A DNA stretch of 64,000 bases, taken from Euhalothece natronophila Z-M001 (GTDB taxonomy: Bacteria > Cyanobacteriota > Cyanobacteriia > Cyanobacteriales > Rubidibacteraceae). The notes beneath the pieces are model-generated. The model saw nothing but the letters and a program-made list of their open reading frames with translations, had not been told where the DNA came from and did no database searches. The stretch lies in NCBI RefSeq assembly GCF_007904085.1, contig NZ_CP042326.1:2418001-2482000 (forward strand), read 5' to 3'. Of the stretch, positions 61,944 to 64,000 are shown one piece after another. Position 1 is the stretch's first letter, and the number at the start of each line of letters is the position of its first letter. The position numbers and the translations under genes were made by a program.

Positions 61944-62180
61944 ATGAAGGAAAAATTTTTACTGTGGCTCGATCGCGCTTTAATGGCTGATTTATTTTTG
62001 GTATTAGCCAGTTTTTTCTGGTTTGCCATTGCTTTAGTGGGGCGTTCGGCAGATATTCCCCTAGGCTTAGATTTATGGTACAGGCTCTGGGAACCGGTAT
62101 TTACCCCCGCCATTGGCATTTTAATGTTAGGGGCAATTGGTAATGGCATTATTCGCCAGATTACCAAACGATTGGGTTAA
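61944..62180 (+). CDS. Conserved-looking small membrane protein
   Basis: 78 residues with two hydrophobic stretches (LFLVLASFFWFAIALVG and FTPAIGILMLGAIGNGII). The N-terminal part MKEKFLLWLDRALMADLFLV is basic and amphipathic. No family name known to me, but such two-helix proteins next to pyk are plausible conserved cyanobacterial proteins. It starts 3 bp after the pyk stop and is likely co-transcribed. Confidence 0.65.
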   Translation: MKEKFLLWLDRALMADLFLVLASFFWFAIALVGRSADIPLGLDLWYRLWEPVFTPAIGILMLGAIGNGIIRQITKRLG

Positions 62181-62307
62181 TTAAATTTTGAATATCAGTA
62201 AGGCTGTTGTGGCGAAAAGCCTTAACCCCAATGGTATAACAACTGATCACTTAGATAAGGATAATCGCTATATCCCTCACAAACCAATTGGGCTTTCTCC
62301 TAGGAAC

Positions 62308-62393
62308 GGAGAGGGAGGGATTCGAACCCTCGATAGAGTTGCCCCTATACAGCATTTCCAATGCTGCGCCTTAAACCACTCGGCCACCTCTCC
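62308..62393 (-). tRNA. tRNA-Ser(GGA)
   Basis: 86 nt, a class II tRNA with a long variable arm. Read on the minus strand: acceptor GGAGAGG with CCTCTCC, D-arm with GCCGAGTGGTTTAAGGC, anticodon arm CAGCA-TTGGAAA-TGCTG with anticodon GGA, a variable arm, and the T-arm GAGGGTTCGAATCCCTC. CCA is not encoded. Confidence 0.97.
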
Positions 62394-62477
62394 AACTTTC
62401 GATCACGGTTTAAAATTGTACAATATAAGTTCCGTTTTTTGTTCACTTTTGCTGAAATTTCTGGAAATTTTTGTCTG

Positions 62478-62846
62478 ATGACACGCCATTACAAAATTCA
62501 CGTTTACAATCGCCAAACAGGAACCCAACATACAGCAACGATTCCTGATGATCAATATATTCTGCAAAGTTTAGAGGAGAAAGGGATTAAGTTGCCATTT
62601 TCTTGTCGCAATGGGGCTTGTACCACTTGTGCGGTGCGACGGATTGAAGGGGAAATTTATCACCCCGAAGCAATGGGATTGTCTCCACAGTTAGAAGAAA
62701 AGGGCTATAATTTGCTTTGTGTCGGCTATCCTCGCTCTGATTTGGTAGTGGAAACCCAAGATGAGGATGAGGTGTATGAACAGCAGTTTGGTCGCTATTT
62801 TGGCAAGGGGAAAATCCTGTTTGGCATCCCCTTAGATGATGATTAA
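62478..62846 (+). CDS. 2Fe-2S ferredoxin, plant type
   Basis: 122 residues. The cluster ligands are CRNGACTTC (Cys-x4-Cys-x2-Cys) with the last Cys in LLCVGYP. The core fold is as in PetF (YILQSLEEKGIKLPFSC). The C-terminal extension (QQFGRYFGKGKILFGIPLDDD) of about 20 residues is longer than PetF and typical of a second group of cyanobacterial ferredoxins. Function beyond electron transfer is unknown. ATG 62478 is chosen; the longer frame passes through the tRNA. Confidence 0.93.
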   Translation: MTRHYKIHVYNRQTGTQHTATIPDDQYILQSLEEKGIKLPFSCRNGACTTCAVRRIEGEIYHPEAMGLSPQLEEKGYNLLCVGYPRSDLVVETQDEDEVYEQQFGRYFGKGKILFGIPLDDD

Positions 62847-62851
62847 ATCAA

Positions 62852-64000
62852 CTAGGTTATTCCAAATAAAGTTTGCAGCGCGATCGCGCTACTTTTCTCC
62901 ATTTGCCCATAGCTGAATAGCCAAGGCACATTACTGGGAAGCGTTTTCTCTAACCAATCCCCCACATAAGGGCTGCCATAAACAATGACTGCTTGGAGGG
63001 AGTTTTGATGAGATAAGGATTCTAATAGGGCTTTTGTTGAGTCATTTAGCCCTGATTCACCACGAAAAGGGTTGCCTCTGGTAAAAATTTGCACAAGTGT
63101 GAGGGGGAATTTTTCAGGGGATTGGGGAAACATTTGAGTTTGTCCCAGTAATTGCAACTCATAACCGAGTTTTTCTGGAAGCGCGATCGCGCTACTATTT
63201 TCATGAATGTGATCACAGTGGAGAAGATCATCAACAATCACTAAATTTCGGCCCCCTGTCTGAGAAATGGGCAATTGGCCATGAGTCTGTAAAGAAGCCT
63301 TTAAAATCTCTGTGGTTGTTTTTTCCGCAAGGGGCGTAGATAATTCTTTGATAAAATTTTCCGTAGGTGGGGTAATGCGTGCTTTTTTCTTCGCTTCCCA
63401 AATGCGACTTAAAGAGGCTGTAATCCGTTGCCTCGAAAGGCGACCCGTATTCACTGCATCAGCAATCGCCGCGATCGCGCTTTCAGGATTTTCTGGCATT
63501 AAAATAATATCAGCCCCCGCTTCAATGGCAAAAATGGGTAACTCTTCAGGAGAAGCTACTTCCTTTAAAGCCCCCATCACTAAGGCATCAGTGACAATTA
63601 ATCCCTGAAAGTTCAAATTAAACCGTAATTGTTGCGTCAGCGCTGTAGAAGAAAGGGTTGCTGGGAAAACATCATCCCAAGCTGGCACCAAAATATGGGC
63701 ACTCATTACTGCATCTACCCCTTGCGCGATCGCGCTTTTAAAAGGAGGTAATTCCACCTCATTTAACCGATCTGCCCCCACTGTTAACACAGGCAAGGAG
63801 AGATGAGAATCTGTTGCCGTATCCCCATGCCCCGGAAAATGTTTAGCAGTAGTTAAAACAGGATAGCGGTGTGCCCCGTCAATAAAAGCAGTCGTTAACT
63901 CACTAACCGTCTGGGTATCTTCGCCAAACGCTCGCACATTAATCACCGGATTATCAGGATTATTATTCACATCCACCACAGGAGCAAATAACCAATTAAT
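62852..64000 (-). CDS. GH3 family beta-N-acetylhexosaminidase-like enzyme (5' part outside the window)
   Basis: The frame is open to the right edge, so the N-terminal part is missing. Visible: INWLFAPVVDVNNNPDNPVI (family), the AKHFPGHGDTATDSHLS catalytic His/Asp motif of NagZ-like GH3 enzymes, VTDALVMGAL with the nucleophile Asp, and a C-terminal extension (residues after about 230) carrying a second alpha/beta domain. NagZ recycles cell-wall muropeptides; the extended form occurs in cyanobacteria. The GTG codons near the right edge are internal and not starts. Confidence 0.9.
   Translation of the reverse strand: MNWLFAPVVDVNNNPDNPVINVRAFGEDTQTVSELTTAFIDGAHRYPVLTTAKHFPGHGDTATDSHLSLPVLTVGADRLNEVELPPFKSAIAQGVDAVMSAHILVPAWDDVFPATLSSTALTQQLRFNLNFQGLIVTDALVMGALKEVASPEELPIFAIEAGADIILMPENPESAIAAIADAVNTGRLSRQRITASLSRIWEAKKKARITPPTENFIKELSTPLAEKTTTEILKASLQTHGQLPISQTGGRNLVIVDDLLHCDHIHENSSAIALPEKLGYELQLLGQTQMFPQSPEKFPLTLVQIFTRGNPFRGESGLNDSTKALLESLSHQNSLQAVIVYGSPYVGDWLEKTLPSNVPWLFSYGQMEKSSAIALQTLFGIT

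Noticed and set aside
62188-62478. A 96-aa frame overlapping the tRNA-Ser region
   Set aside because: It reads antisense through the tRNA and has no family features.
1-64000. HIP1 sites (GCGATCGC) as mobile elements or operators
   Set aside because: They are spread through genes and gaps alike, as is normal in cyanobacterial genomes; only ordered groups were reported.

Overview
The window comes from a cyanobacterium with an AT-rich genome. The palindrome GCGATCGC (HIP1) occurs dozens of times, inside genes and between them. Marker genes agree: a PipX/PipY pair, an NblR-type response regulator, a COP23-domain protein, DUF3285 and DUF2808 proteins, a DevA/DevC-type ABC pair, a one-piece tmRNA with the tag ANNIVPFARKAAPVAA, and small thylakoid-type membrane proteins. 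A unicellular halotolerant lineage (Halothece or Dactylococcopsis-like) is a guess from general impression only.

Layout. 0-1.8 kb: tail of an unknown gene, NAD kinase and an NblR-like regulator. 1.9-7.5 kb: an accessory island of small toxin-antitoxin (TA) modules and remnants on the minus strand, ending in an ISAzo13-like element that sits in the last codons of an unknown gene. 7.8-11.4 kb: smc. 11.4-14.1 kb: a second TA island with a collapsed pair of VapBC modules, a MITE inserted in frame in a PIN toxin gene, an Mrr restriction gene with a stop codon, and BrnTA. 14.2-20.1 kb: mnmE, an MscS channel, a Trm1-type tRNA methyltransferase, bcp, a small PepSY-like membrane protein and an M48 protease. 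20.0-24.6 kb: a MITE-like element, ssrA (tmRNA), then a nested mobile element, in which a tnpB transposon is interrupted at codon 5 by a group II intron whose own reverse transcriptase gene carries a stop codon. 24.6-36 kb: mostly housekeeping and metabolism (PCP_red protein, CAP protein, panD, acs, HDAC-like, radical-SAM DUF512, cyclopropane-type methyltransferase, COP23, cysQ). 35.5-38.2 kb: a minus-strand CobW/DUF2808/HupE operon led by a cobalamin riboswitch. 38.3-47.9 kb: prfB with its programmed +1 frameshift, Uma2, DUF3285-ybeY-dgkA-trpG, an MBL hydrolase, pepP, a HAD phosphatase, a heptamer repeat array, an alpha/beta hydrolase and bioF. 48-53.2 kb: pipX-pipY and sepF-proC, split by a second tnpB transposon. 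53.2-64 kb: 2-Cys peroxiredoxin, an S1-domain protein, dienelactone hydrolase, the ABC pair, ppsA and pyk divergent, tRNA-Ser(GGA), a ferredoxin and a GH3 glycosidase running off the edge.

The main themes are mobile DNA acting on small genes and RNA-level control. Three insertions can be reversed on paper to restore a sensible protein: the MITE in vapC, the IS in the unknown gene, and the intron in tnpB. A vapC start fused to an AbrB-type antitoxin body looks like the scar of a deletion between two TA modules. RNA-level control is visible in the B12 riboswitch, the prfB frameshift, a predicted -1 slip in the IS transposase, and the hairpin right ends of both tnpB elements, where guide RNAs are expected.
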